A stretch of DNA of 64,000 nucleotides from WTFY01 sp026713925 (GTDB taxonomy: Bacteria > Pseudomonadota > Gammaproteobacteria > UBA4575): positions 1,798,001-1,862,000 of the forward strand of contig OY759361.1 in assembly GCA_963662355.1 (NCBI GenBank), given 5' to 3'. Shown here in pieces: positions 25,087 through 34,514 of this stretch; the first letter of the stretch is position 1, and each line of letters opens with the position of its first letter. The notes below the pieces were generated by a model. It did no database searches, was not told the DNA's origin, and worked only from the letters and a program-made list of their open reading frames with translations. A program made the position numbers and the translations under genes.

Positions 25087-26265
25087 TCAAGTTGCCTTTC
25101 TCAGCATTTTCCGAATATTTCTCACAGCCTGCCGGGTTCGATGCTGGTTTTCAATCAGGCTAAATCTCACATGTGAATCACCATGCTGACCAAATCCGAT
25201 TCCAGGTGACACAGCCACTCGGGCCTCTCTCAACAATTTTTTGGAAAACTCAAGCGAACCTAATTTACGATAGGGCTCGGGTATTTTAGCCCAAACAAAC
25301 ATCGTAGCCTGCGGTTTTCCAACTCCCCACCCTAAATTATTCAGTCCGTCGCACAATATATCACGACGGATTCTGTAGGTTGAGCGTACTTCTTCAACCA
25401 CTTCCTGTGGACTGTTTAAGGCAGTAATCGATGCAACCTGTATGGGCGTAAAAATTCCGTAATCCAGATAGGATTTCAGCCTTGACAAGGCTGCAACCAA
25501 GGTAGGACTTCCACACATGAATCCAACCCTCCAGCCTGGCATGTTATATGTCTTGGACAAGGAATAAAATTCAACAGCAGTTTCTTTTGCGCCAGGCACC
25601 TGCAAAATAGAGGGCGCCTCATACCCATCGAATGTAATTTCTGCATACGCTATATCATGTACTACCCATATGGCATGTTCTTTTGCGATTTTCACTATTT
25701 TTTTCAGAAAAGACAGATCCACACATTGTGTGGTGGGATTGCAAGGGAAATTCAGAACCAGCATCTTGGGCTTAGGCCAAGAACCCTTAATCGCTTTTTC
25801 CAATTCTTGAAAAAATTCTTCATCTTCTGCCAAGGGCACGTAAATAATCTCTGCACCTGCAATGACACAACCATATGGATGGATGGGATAGGCAGGATCT
25901 GGTACCAGTACTGCATCGCCCGGGCCTACAACTGCGAGAGCTAGATGTGCTAAACCTTCTTTCGAACCAATGGTCACAATGGCCTCGGTTTCAGGATCAA
26001 TATAGACGTTGAATTTACGTCTGTACCAGTCAGCAATTGCCTTGCGTAACTTCGGAACACCCCGCGATAGTGAATACCGATGCGTATCTTCCCTCAGGAC
26101 CACCTCTGCAAGTTTTTCGGGAATGTGTCTGGAGGGCGGCCGGTCCGGATTGCCCATCCCAAAATCAACGATATCTTCCCCTTGAGCCCTAGCATTCAAT
26201 TTCAGTTCATTTACGATGTTAAATACATAAGGGGGAAGACGTGAAATTCTTGCAAAATTTTCCAT
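25087..26265 (-). CDS. alaC: Alanine-type PLP aminotransferase
   Basis: Class I/II aminotransferase close to AlaC/YfdZ, which makes alanine from pyruvate and glutamate. 392 residues. The PLP lysine is K238 in SLSKTYNMPGWR; GMGNPDRPP, NFPCNPTTQ and HDIAYAEI (cofactor Asp/Tyr) are typical, as is the C-terminal Arg in HVRFSLIEN. ATG start. It lies upstream of hom and thrC on the same strand; this alaC-hom-thrC order is seen in several gammaproteobacteria. The exact amino acid used cannot be proven from sequence. Confidence 0.9.
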   Translation of the reverse strand: MENFARISRLPPYVFNIVNELKLNARAQGEDIVDFGMGNPDRPPSRHIPEKLAEVVLREDTHRYSLSRGVPKLRKAIADWYRRKFNVYIDPETEAIVTIGSKEGLAHLALAVVGPGDAVLVPDPAYPIHPYGCVIAGAEIIYVPLAEDEEFFQELEKAIKGSWPKPKMLVLNFPCNPTTQCVDLSFLKKIVKIAKEHAIWVVHDIAYAEITFDGYEAPSILQVPGAKETAVEFYSLSKTYNMPGWRVGFMCGSPTLVAALSRLKSYLDYGIFTPIQVASITALNSPQEVVEEVRSTYRIRRDILCDGLNNLGWGVGKPQATMFVWAKIPEPYRKLGSLEFSKKLLREARVAVSPGIGFGQHGDSHVRFSLIENQHRTRQAVRNIRKMLRKAT

Positions 26266-26294
26266 GAAACAACTCGATCCTATTCAGCACGAAG

Positions 26295-26300
26295 TATAAT
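26295..26300 (+). promoter_or_regulatory. Candidate -10 box before Mth938-like gene
   Basis: TATAAT, perfect, in the 37-base gap between divergent alaC and the Mth938-like frame. If used, transcription starts near 26,307, downstream of the GTG at 26303, which supports the later ATG at 26357 as start. No convincing -35 is seen. Confidence 0.4.
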
Positions 26301-26356
26301 ACGTGTTTCAACCCAGACTGCATAACTCAATTTATGTTCATCCTGCCAAGACACAA

Positions 26357-26731
26357 ATGGACCTGACTCAAGACTTCAGCAATTCGGATTTTATTATTAC
26401 AGGCTATCAACCAGGTCACATACTGATCAACAACAAGCCTTATTCCAAAAGTCTAATCATCTGCCCGGATAAGCTGATCACCACTTGGGATGTACATCAA
26501 ATTCAACAACTGAACAAACCCAGTCTTTCAGTTTTTCTCGACTTGCAGCCAGAAGTCGTCCTGATTGGTACGGGTGAGCAAATGGTATTCCCTGCCGGGG
26601 AAATCATTGCATGGTTTGCACATCAAAAGATTGGCTTCGAGGTTATGAGCATTACAGCCGCATGCCGAACCTATGGGATCCTAGTCTCGGAAGGGCGCAG
26701 GGTTGCTGCAGCATTCATTTTCCCAGATTAG
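26357..26731 (+). CDS. Mth938-like domain protein (DUF498)
   Basis: 124-residue single-domain protein of the Mth938/NDUFAF3-like family. Hallmarks: GYQPGHILIN near the N-terminus, LQPEVVLIGTGE, and the C-terminal TAACRTYGILVSEGRRVAAAFIF. Cellular role is poorly defined; the mitochondrial relative helps assemble complex I. A GTG at 26303 opens a longer frame, but family length and the -10 box at 26295 favour ATG 26357. It ends six bases before the convergent nlpD stop. Confidence 0.88.
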   Translation: MDLTQDFSNSDFIITGYQPGHILINNKPYSKSLIICPDKLITTWDVHQIQQLNKPSLSVFLDLQPEVVLIGTGEQMVFPAGEIIAWFAHQKIGFEVMSITAACRTYGILVSEGRRVAAAFIFPD

Positions 26732-26737
26732 AAGCAG

Positions 26738-27505
26738 TCATAACCTTGGCAGATAACGGAGCGGGTCTACAGGCTTGCCATATTGACGAATCTCGAAATG
26801 CAGTCTAGGTGACTGGGCTCCGGTACTACCGAGTTCTGCAATCTTTTGCCCACGGGTGACGGTTCTGCCCTCCTTTACCAATAATTTACTATTGTGTGCA
26901 TAAGCACTCAGATACCGTTCACTGTGCTTTACAATAATCAAATTGCCATATCCCGGCAACCCATTACCGCTATACACCACTTTCCCTGATGAAGCAGCAA
27001 GGATTGCCTGACCTTCCTTTCCCGCTATATCTATTCCTTTATTCCCCCTACCTTTCACTGAATATTTGCTAATCACTTTACCTCGGGTTGGCCAGACCCA
27101 TTTGTGCTGACCTCCTTTTGCTAATTTGACCGGTTTGGCAGGTTTAGAAGTTTGAACTGGTTTCGTGGCCTTTCTCTTTTTTCCTCCAGAAATTACGCCT
27201 GCCTCAGCCTGATCTTTTGAAGCCGTGACGGTTTTAGGGGACTTTGTTGGTGAGGCAAGTCCTTTCAGGCGCAATTTTTGGCCTGGAAAAATCGTGTAGG
27301 GCTTGCTGATACTGTTCCATGCAGCCAGTTGCTGATAATCCAGCCCATGTTGATAGGCAATTGAATACAGAGTGTCCCCCTTGAGCACAGTATGAAAATT
27401 CTGTTCATACCGGTAATAGACTGGCTTATCCCGCTCTATGGAGCATGTAGTCAAAATGAATAGAAAAATACTCGCGGTGACAATTCGCGTACAAGCAGGC
27501 ATCAA
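26738..27505 (-). CDS. nlpD: NlpD-like lipoprotein, LysM plus degenerate LytM domain
   Basis: 255 residues. Signal peptide with Cys21 in LTTC (a weak lipobox), LysM peptidoglycan-binding domain at about 36-80, a Lys/Pro/Thr-rich linker, then an M23/LytM domain from about 133. The zinc-site residues are incomplete: the first His is replaced in GNKGIDIAGKEG and only LHFEIR remains, as in NlpD/EnvC-type activators. It therefore probably activates an amidase (AmiC) at the division site rather than cutting murein. ATG overlaps the yqaA stop by four bases. rpoS, the usual next gene, is absent here. Confidence 0.92.
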   Translation of the reverse strand: MMPACTRIVTASIFLFILTTCSIERDKPVYYRYEQNFHTVLKGDTLYSIAYQHGLDYQQLAAWNSISKPYTIFPGQKLRLKGLASPTKSPKTVTASKDQAEAGVISGGKKRKATKPVQTSKPAKPVKLAKGGQHKWVWPTRGKVISKYSVKGRGNKGIDIAGKEGQAILAASSGKVVYSGNGLPGYGNLIIVKHSERYLSAYAHNSKLLVKEGRTVTRGQKIAELGSTGAQSPRLHFEIRQYGKPVDPLRYLPRL

Positions 27506-28086
27506 TGAAAAAATACAGAGTAACTAACAGCTATAACAAGCAACATGACTGTAATCCATCCGATCCGTTCCACATGCTTCAATACCCATGGCTCCAGACT
27601 GGGTCCTGCATACTTGAGCAGCCCTGCAACCAGAAAAAAACGGGCCCCTCTTCCAATGAATGAAGCCACTACAAACGGGATGATTGCCAGAGAAAGCAGT
27701 CCGGCCGTTATTGTGAACAACTTATAGGGAATAGGAGAAAATCCTGCAACAAATATCACCCACACACCCCACTTACCAAACCAAGCTTTCGTTGTTTCAA
27801 ATTCAGGCCAGTAGGATGAAGCTTGCAACCAAGGTTCAACATATTCAAAAGCAAAGGCTCCAAGAATATAACCGAACACCCCACCCAACACTGAGGCAAC
27901 AGTTGTCAGAAACGCAAACCACCAAGCACGATCAGGTCTGGCCACTGACATGGGTACAAGCAACACATCTGGCGGTACAGGAAAAAAAGAAGACTCAATA
28001 AAACTTAATCCACTCAGATAATAGCCTGCATGAGGATGCCTGGAACAGGCCATTATACTGTTATAAAGTCTAGCAAATACTTTCAT
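27502..28086 (-). CDS. yqaA: YqaA family inner-membrane protein (DedA/SNARE-associated-like)
   Basis: 194 residues with several membrane helices and the DedA-superfamily signature FIESSFFPVPPDVLLVPM near residues 29-46, plus GGVFGYILGAF and FSPIPYKLFTITAG. DedA relatives are lipid or undecaprenyl-phosphate flippases or help keep membrane energetics; the role of YqaA itself is not settled. It sits between pcm and nlpD, overlapping nlpD by four bases, an arrangement known in other gammaproteobacteria. Confidence 0.9.
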   Translation of the reverse strand: MKVFARLYNSIMACSRHPHAGYYLSGLSFIESSFFPVPPDVLLVPMSVARPDRAWWFAFLTTVASVLGGVFGYILGAFAFEYVEPWLQASSYWPEFETTKAWFGKWGVWVIFVAGFSPIPYKLFTITAGLLSLAIIPFVVASFIGRGARFFLVAGLLKYAGPSLEPWVLKHVERIGWITVMLLVIAVSYSVFFH

Positions 28087-28095
28087 TGCAAAACA

Positions 28096-28737
28096 TTATG
28101 TGTATACCTTTCCCTGAACCAGTGGCACAAAACTTACATCGCCCAGATTTTCCTGCTCAATACTCCCTCTGGATTTTCGTAGCAGCATAAGTTTTTGTAT
28201 TCCAGATGTCTGCCCTACAGGGATTACAAGACGGCCATTTTCTGCCAGTTGGTCCGTAAGTGCTGAAGGTATTTCACTTGGAGCCGCAGTCACTACCACA
28301 GCATCGAAAGGTGCATAACCTTCCCAGCCCCAACAACCATCTGACAATTTAAACCTAATATTGTGCAAACCTAAACGCATTGCTCGCCGGCGAGCCTGTA
28401 GATAAAGAGGCTCAATGCGTTCAACTGTGTACACCTGATCAACCAGAGCAGCCAGTACTGCAGCCTGATACCCAGAACCGGTACCTATTTCCAGTACTTT
28501 ACTTGGTATATTCTCCTGCATGATGGCCTCCGTCATACAAGCTACAACATAAGGCTGCGAGATAGTCTGTTTATGACCGATGGGTAAAGCAATATCTTCA
28601 TAAGCACGCGAGGCCAAGGCCTCATCTACAAACAAATGTCTTGGAATCACGCGCAAGGCTTCCAGTACACGCGTATTGTGAATGCCACGGGTCTGCAGGC
28701 GTGCAATCAGGCGGTCGCGGGTACGCTGCGATGTCAT
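28096..28737 (-). CDS. pcm: Protein-L-isoaspartate O-methyltransferase
   Basis: Repairs damaged isoaspartyl residues using SAM. About 213 residues; motif I VLEIGTGSGYQAAVLA, the substrate-side HKQTISQPYVVA, and FDAVVVTAAP. I start it at ATG 28737 because AGGAA lies five bases upstream and the family begins close to this point; a longer frame opens at 28773. It is downstream of surE in the usual surE-pcm order. Confidence 0.95.
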   Translation of the reverse strand: MTSQRTRDRLIARLQTRGIHNTRVLEALRVIPRHLFVDEALASRAYEDIALPIGHKQTISQPYVVACMTEAIMQENIPSKVLEIGTGSGYQAAVLAALVDQVYTVERIEPLYLQARRRAMRLGLHNIRFKLSDGCWGWEGYAPFDAVVVTAAPSEIPSALTDQLAENGRLVIPVGQTSGIQKLMLLRKSRGSIEQENLGDVSFVPLVQGKVYT

Positions 28738-28789
28738 GCCGATTCCTTCCTGTTGCCTAGGTTTCATGATCAATACAGATGCTGTTTAA

Positions 28790-29545
28790 TCAGGTTATTT
28801 TGCATGCAGAGACCCACTGTGCCACAGGCTCCATAGCCTTGTAATGGGTGAGATCAAATTGCAGGGGTGAAACAGACACATAGCTATTCTTGATTGCATG
28901 AAAGTCAGTACCTGGCCCTGCATCCTGTTCTGGCCCCGCAGCACCTACCCAGTAAATGGGCTTCCCACGGGGGTCGGATGATTTGATCACCGGCTCGGCC
29001 TTGTGTCGACTACCTAGCCGGGTTGTTTTCATGCCTTTAATTTCCTGCTTTGATACATCAGGTATGTTGACATTAATGATCAAATCCTTCGGCAACTGAA
29101 TTTCTATCAGCCTGGAGATAATTTCATGGCTTACTACAGCGCAAGCCTGCCAATCATGTGGCTGGCGCGAGGTTACCGAAATTGCCACCGCTGGCAACCC
29201 CAAGAAACGACCTTCCATGGCGGCAGCCACCGTACCAGAATAGATAACATCGTCCCCTAAATTAGCACCCAAGTTTATACCTGCCACTACAATATCAGGC
29301 TCATCTTCGATTAAACCGGTAATGGCTAGATGTACACAATCAGTGGGCGTGCCCTCCACGCTATACCAGTTTTCTGCAATAGAATACGCCCGAATGGGCG
29401 TATCAAGTGTCAGGGAGTTACTAGATGCACTATGGTCACGATTCGGTGCAACGACGGTAATCTTACCTAATGGCGCGAGTGCCTCTGCCAGCACTTTAAG
29501 CCCTACCGAATGAATACCATCGTCATTACTGAGTAATAGATGCAT
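28790..29545 (-). CDS. surE: 5'/3'-nucleotidase SurE
   Basis: Metal-dependent phosphatase acting on nucleoside monophosphates and short polyphosphates. About 251 residues starting MHLLLSNDDGIHSVGL, with the metal-binding Asp pair in SNDDG, S at ASSNSLT and the Asn in GINLGANLGDDVIYSGTV. The open frame extends three codons upstream, but family alignment supports ATG 29545. First gene of surE-pcm-yqaA-nlpD; divergent from smrA. Confidence 0.95.
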   Translation of the reverse strand: MHLLLSNDDGIHSVGLKVLAEALAPLGKITVVAPNRDHSASSNSLTLDTPIRAYSIAENWYSVEGTPTDCVHLAITGLIEDEPDIVVAGINLGANLGDDVIYSGTVAAAMEGRFLGLPAVAISVTSRQPHDWQACAVVSHEIISRLIEIQLPKDLIINVNIPDVSKQEIKGMKTTRLGSRHKAEPVIKSSDPRGKPIYWVGAAGPEQDAGPGTDFHAIKNSYVSVSPLQFDLTHYKAMEPVAQWVSACKIT

Positions 29546-29640
29546 TACTGCCACTAAAATCTGTTAATGTGGGAAATAAAACCAAACTAAAGTCTGTTAG
29601 CAAATCGTAGCAAATTAACGCACTGGAATGGAATGTAAAT

Positions 29641-30198
29641 ATGTCACAGAAAAGCAATTCCAGTGCAAATAACAAAACCCGGTTTGCAGACCTCGTAAAG
29701 GGCGTAAAACCCTTGGAACTGGACCATTCAAATCGAATCGAGGAAAGCGCTTGTCCCAAGCCCAGTCCCATACCCAGGGAAACTTTGAAAGACCAGCTCC
29801 GTGTCCTGAAGGAGTCTTTGGATGTCAGCCTTGAGTATAAAGACTTGCAACCGGGTGACAGCCTGTCATTTCGTGGGCATAGAATTCAGAAAAATACATT
29901 TCGAAAGCTTAAAAAAGGTCAATACAGCGTTGGAGCCGAGCTAGATTTACATGGAATGACCATTGCGGAAGCCCAGTTAGCACTTACACAATTTCTACAG
30001 TCAGCTCGTGAAAAAAATATCCGCTGTGTCCTAATCATCCACGGAAAAGGATATGGTTCCAACAATCAAGGACCAAAACTGAAACCCATGGTCAATCAGT
30101 GGCTACAAATAAGGAGTGAAGTGCTGGCATTCTGTTCAGCCAGGCCTGCAGATGGAGGTACGGGAGCTGTCTATGTGTTGCTGAAATCTCTCAACTAA
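29641..30198 (+). CDS. smrA: Smr-domain protein (SmrA/YdaL-like)
   Basis: 185 residues: a variable N-terminal half, then a C-terminal Smr domain with LDLHGMTIAEA at 101-111 and HGKG at 134-137, ending GGTGAVYVLL. Smr domains are nicking endonucleases; the SmrA/SmrB branch includes the ribosome-collision mRNA nuclease SmrB. ATG start, divergent from surE. Symbol assigned from gross architecture; SmrA versus SmrB cannot be settled here. Confidence 0.82.
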   Translation: MSQKSNSSANNKTRFADLVKGVKPLELDHSNRIEESACPKPSPIPRETLKDQLRVLKESLDVSLEYKDLQPGDSLSFRGHRIQKNTFRKLKKGQYSVGAELDLHGMTIAEAQLALTQFLQSAREKNIRCVLIIHGKGYGSNNQGPKLKPMVNQWLQIRSEVLAFCSARPADGGTGAVYVLLKSLN

Positions 30199-30521
30199 CC
30201 CAAACTTTGCTGGGGCATGCCTGCATCAATGCAGCAATCAAAAGGATACCTTCCAGTTGTTTGGAAACTGCCTGAAAACCACATTTGCGTAATTTACTTC
30301 CCTGCTGGCAACTGCTGAATTCTGCTTAAGACCCGCCTATTATTGATATACTCAGAATTCTATCGCCATGTTGAAAGCCGGAGGTCTTACAGACTGGATT
30401 CAAAACAGCCGATTAATCTGCACAGGTTCCTACCGGTGACTACTGAAAGCAGCCCCTTCAAAGAGCCAGAACCGATTTTTATTCAATCGAAGACAACATA
30501 TATGGGCCAGTAAGGACTAGC
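30199..30521. other. Intergenic region
   Basis: About 320 bases between convergent smrA and the ankyrin gene. A weak hairpin (TGCCTGCAT, CA, ATGCAGCA) follows smrA near 30,218-30,236 but lacks a T run. Nothing else is recognised. Confidence 0.4.
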
Positions 30522-31040
30522 TCATTGGCCTGGAGCTGCACTTTGCTCAACTAAACGTCTATACGCATTGGAGTCCTTCAGCGCTGTATTTTCGCTCGCA
30601 TAGTCCAGTGGAGTTTTATCTTCCTCCTGATCTCGAATACCAGTCTTTGCACCAGCATCCAGTAATGCAATGACAATGGCAGGATTACTGTTGTTCAGAA
30701 CAGCTGCATGCAAAGGTGTACCTCCCCCTTTATCCTGAACGTTCGGCTCAGCACCACTTTCCAACAATGCAATGATGACAGATGGATTTTTGTTAGCCCA
30801 GGCGCACCAGTGTAAAGGCGTAGCCCCCCATTCATGGTCCCTAGCCTGCAAATCTGCGCCAGCCTTTAGCAGGGTCTTGGCTACAGCAGGGTCGCTGTTA
30901 AAAGCAACTGCATAATGTAGCGGGGTATAGCCGCTCTGATCCTGTGCATTGACATCAGCCCCCGAATTGAGGCAGGTAGTGACAGCTGCTACAGTGGCTG
31001 TCTCAAAAAATTCCATTGTGTTCCAACTATGATCTGCCAT
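30522..31040 (-). CDS. Ankyrin-repeat protein
   Basis: 172 residues made almost entirely of four ankyrin repeats, each with the TPLHYA/TPLHWC/TPLHAA/TPLDYA helix start and LL-aGAd-ending. No signal peptide or membrane helix, so cytoplasmic. Ankyrin proteins act in protein-protein binding; in host-associated bacteria they are sometimes effectors, but short ones like this also occur in free-living marine gammaproteobacteria. No neighbour suggests a partner. ATG start. Confidence 0.9.
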   Translation of the reverse strand: MADHSWNTMEFFETATVAAVTTCLNSGADVNAQDQSGYTPLHYAVAFNSDPAVAKTLLKAGADLQARDHEWGATPLHWCAWANKNPSVIIALLESGAEPNVQDKGGGTPLHAAVLNNSNPAIVIALLDAGAKTGIRDQEEDKTPLDYASENTALKDSNAYRRLVEQSAAPGQ

Positions 31041-31704
31041 CTCGTTACCTTATCTGGATCATAAAATCCTGCAGCAAACTACGCAATAATTCCGAACAAA
31101 TTTCTCTAAAATTTGTTGAAATGACCCTTCTTTGAAATAATTACAACTTTTCAAATTACTGTCTTCTTCGAAGGTTGAAGCCTGTCCGATAATGTGCTTT
31201 TGTTATGACTTAGTGATTTTGAATCCCTAAGAGCCATACTGCCCGCATTCTTTCATCAAAGCTGCAAGTGCACATGATATCAGATACATACTGCCAACTG
31301 TACTCAGCAGGACTGAAGCCGGAAGTATATATGCCCAAATTCACAATAGATTGCAAACTTTACCTGCAATACTGCAGGCAGTTTAGGCCGGCTAATTTCC
31401 TTGAGCGCAGGACAATGACCGTTCTGTCAATCTTGCTGCCACCGCCAAAAACCAGAATACCCTAAAATGCAAAGGCACTTGTACTAAGAAAGGGGCAGCT
31501 CCTGTAAAGGCCACCTTGGCTCAGGAGCTTCGAGAGAGGCTGCCTTATAGTTAGGAAGGACTCCTTCAGTATCTAAAACTTGTGCCTGGAACTCATGCTC
31601 ACAGAAGGCATCTTGCATCGCCGATCTTATAGTTAAAGATCAAAATACTTTACAGATACAAGCCCATTCCCCGTGCTGACAACGAACAACTGAAGAAACA
31701 CAGT
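31041..31704. other. Intergenic region without gene
   Basis: About 660 bases, A-T-rich, between the ankyrin gene and fadE (both minus). A perfect palindrome CCTGCA-ATAC-TGCAGG lies at 31363-31378. CTTATAGTTA is repeated near 31,544 and 31,625. Short open frames show no protein-like pattern. Confidence 0.45.
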
Positions 31705-34188
31705 TCATCCATCCATCTTTTTTCTCGCAGATCTCGTACTTGCTTTTTTAACTGTAGATTTTTTCCGTGGCCTTTTCCTTTTTACAGGAAAATCATCAAC
31801 CATAATTGCAGCGTGTGTTGCAGTACGAGCCTGTTCAATCAAAGTGGCTTCCTGCTCAGTAATTACACCTTGGGCAGTAGCATTTTCCAACCAGTTATCG
31901 GGTTGACCCAGTTCAGGAGGGGATATGCCGGCTCTTTTAAGCTTGTGTTCCGCATCCTTTGCAGCTACTACAGCATTGAATGCATGCTGTACTCGCCCAA
32001 TAGGGTCTTGGGGATCTTCACTCTTAAAAATTCCATGGGTAAGCCGGTCACGAACTGCAGAAGGTTCAACAAGGACCTTTGCAACACGGTGACCTATCTC
32101 ATCATTCGGGTAACGCAGGCTTCTCCCAGTTGGAAAAACTATGATTCGGAGCAACTGGCCCACTAAGGCTGACGGAAAATTTCGCATGATTTCATCCAAC
32201 GCATCCTGCACATGATAGAGGCAATACCTTGCGCTCCACTCCAGTAATGGCAAGTCAGCTGCTGGCCGACCTGTATCCTGATAGTGTTTGAGAACTGCAG
32301 AACATAAGTACATATAGCCCAATGCATCTGCAAAACGACCAGACAGCTTCTCTTTTCGCTTAAGTCCTCCTCCTAAAAACAACATGGCAAAATCGGAGAC
32401 AAACGAATAGCTCGCACTCATCCTTGCCAGACGCTTAAAGTATCCTCTGGTAGGTCCCTGTACCGGACTTGGGGCAATCCGGCTTCGAGTAAGGCCATAT
32501 AAAAATGATCTCGCACCATTACGGACCGCATACCCGAGATGTCTGAATAAAGCCCGGTCAAACTCTTCCAACCCTGCTTTTTGATCTGGATTAGATGCTG
32601 CATTGATTTCTGCCATGAGAAATGGATGGCAGCGCAGCGCGCCTTGCCCAAAAATGATCAGGCTGCGAACTAGAATATTCGCACCCTCGACGGTAATACT
32701 GATTGGCACAGACTGATATATTCGACCAAGGTAATTACTGGGTCCCAGACAGATTCCACGCCCACCATGTATGTCCATTGCATCATTGATTACCTGGCGC
32801 ATCCCTTCAGTATTGTGATATTTAAGTATAGCTGTTGCTACTGAAGGCTTTTCACCATGGTCAATGGCGGAAGCAGTAAGTTTGCGCCCGGCCTCCATCA
32901 TATAAGTCAAGCCCCCTATTCTGGCAAGCGCTTCTTCGACACCTTCAAATTTGCCGATTGGAACACCGAACTGCCTGCGGACACGTGCATAAGCACCGGT
33001 CATGTAACTGGCAAACTTGCCAGCACCCGTGCCTAGTGCTGGAAGTGAAATTCCACGCCCAACAGAAAGGCATTCCACAAGCATACGCCAGCCCTTCCCA
33101 ATCTGTTCCTGCCCTCCAATGATCCAGTCAATAGGGATAAATACATCTTTACCCCAGTTGGGCCCATTCTGAATGGCTGCATTAAGCGGGTAATGCCGGG
33201 TACCGATACTGATTCCCGGAGTACTGGTGGGGATGAGTGCACAAGTAATACCAAGATCTTGCCGATCACCCAACAGGGCATCAGGGTCATAGGCTTTGAA
33301 AGCAAGTCCCAATACCGTCGCAACAGGCCCCAGAGTGATATAGCGTTTTGCCCAGTTCAAACGCAGACCCAAAACTTCTTCACCTTCATGCATACCTTTG
33401 CAAACCACACCTGTATCCGGTATAGCGCTTGCGTCTGATCCGGCGTCAGGTCCGGTCAAAGCGAAACAGGGAATTTCCTCACCCAGGGCCAGCCGCGGCA
33501 AATAAAAGTTTTTTTGATCTTCAGTACCATAATGCAATAGAAGTTCAGCTGGACCAAGCGAATTAGGTACCATCATGGTTACAGCTGCGCTGCAGCTACG
33601 GGTTGAGATTTTCATGACTATGGAAGAATGTGCGGCAGCAGAGAACTCCAATCCGCCGTATCTCTTTGGAATGATTATCCCAAAAAATTTGTTCTTCTTA
33701 AGAAATTCCCAAGCCCCAGAAGGCAGATCATTGAGATCATTTGTAACTTCCCAGTCATCAATCATCTGGCAAAACTCTTCTACTGGCCCATCCAGAAACG
33801 CCTGTTCTTCCGTATTGAGTTCCGAGGTTTTGTAGCCCAGAAGTTTCTGCCAATCGGGATCTCCTTGAAACAATTCTGCTTCCCACCATGCGGTGCCGGC
33901 CTCAACTGCCTCGCGCTCGGTGTTGGACATAGGTGGCAATACCCTTTGTATATAGGCAAGCATTGGCCTGCTCAAAATCCTGGTACGAAGATCCGGGGAA
34001 TTCAGTAATGCAAGTAGAAAAAACAGTGTCCAAAAGAAAATTCCGCAAATTACATTCAAAAAACCAAATAGCGTGAGGAATAGTAGACCGCCACCCAGTA
34101 TTGCGGTCCATATGGGAAATGACCACTTGGTTTTTGCCAAACCAAAAGTCAAACCGCCAAATACCAGCAACCAAACAATGAACGTCAT
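31705..34188 (-). CDS. fadE: Acyl-CoA dehydrogenase FadE
   Basis: First step of fatty acid beta-oxidation in the gammaproteobacterial DUF1974-type enzyme. About 827 residues: two N-terminal membrane helices, an acyl-CoA dehydrogenase core with CFALTGPDAGSDA, GRGISLPALGTG and DIHGGRGICLGPSNYLG, then the long C-terminal DUF1974 region ending in a basic Lys/Arg tail. I prefer ATG 34188 over ATG 34203 because AGGAG is six bases upstream of it. No other beta-oxidation genes are near. Upstream, 34204-34514 has no gene and no clear FadR site. Confidence 0.94.
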   Translation of the reverse strand: MTFIVWLLVFGGLTFGLAKTKWSFPIWTAILGGGLLFLTLFGFLNVICGIFFWTLFFLLALLNSPDLRTRILSRPMLAYIQRVLPPMSNTEREAVEAGTAWWEAELFQGDPDWQKLLGYKTSELNTEEQAFLDGPVEEFCQMIDDWEVTNDLNDLPSGAWEFLKKNKFFGIIIPKRYGGLEFSAAAHSSIVMKISTRSCSAAVTMMVPNSLGPAELLLHYGTEDQKNFYLPRLALGEEIPCFALTGPDAGSDASAIPDTGVVCKGMHEGEEVLGLRLNWAKRYITLGPVATVLGLAFKAYDPDALLGDRQDLGITCALIPTSTPGISIGTRHYPLNAAIQNGPNWGKDVFIPIDWIIGGQEQIGKGWRMLVECLSVGRGISLPALGTGAGKFASYMTGAYARVRRQFGVPIGKFEGVEEALARIGGLTYMMEAGRKLTASAIDHGEKPSVATAILKYHNTEGMRQVINDAMDIHGGRGICLGPSNYLGRIYQSVPISITVEGANILVRSLIIFGQGALRCHPFLMAEINAASNPDQKAGLEEFDRALFRHLGYAVRNGARSFLYGLTRSRIAPSPVQGPTRGYFKRLARMSASYSFVSDFAMLFLGGGLKRKEKLSGRFADALGYMYLCSAVLKHYQDTGRPAADLPLLEWSARYCLYHVQDALDEIMRNFPSALVGQLLRIIVFPTGRSLRYPNDEIGHRVAKVLVEPSAVRDRLTHGIFKSEDPQDPIGRVQHAFNAVVAAKDAEHKLKRAGISPPELGQPDNWLENATAQGVITEQEATLIEQARTATHAAIMVDDFPVKRKRPRKKSTVKKASTRSARKKMDG

Positions 34189-34514
34189 CAGGAACTCCTC
34201 CATCTGTGTTTTGACTTAACACATATTAACCAAGCTATATTGTAATCCAATTGGCTGCACCTTTACTGTGACACAGACGCACCAGTTACCCACTGTAATA
34301 TCTGCAGATTTCTGTGGGGCAAGCGGCCACCTGTTTGTACTACGCTAAATCAACCACTACCAAACTCCTGAGCGCTTCCTCAATAGCAGCAGTCACCCGA
34401 TAGCCATTGGAACGAGTATTGATTCTACTCGAGACTGTTGGCCACTGAAATTGAGGCTTCATACTGGGTGCATCACGATTATAATATGCAGGACTATTGC
34501 TTAAATAATAAACG

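Noticed and set aside
26738..27505. Possible active M23 endopeptidase
   Set aside because: Zinc-binding His/Asp residues are missing, as in NlpD-type activators, so annotated as non-catalytic.
31268..31465. 65-codon frame in the gene-free stretch before fadE
   Set aside because: No start signal and no protein-like composition.
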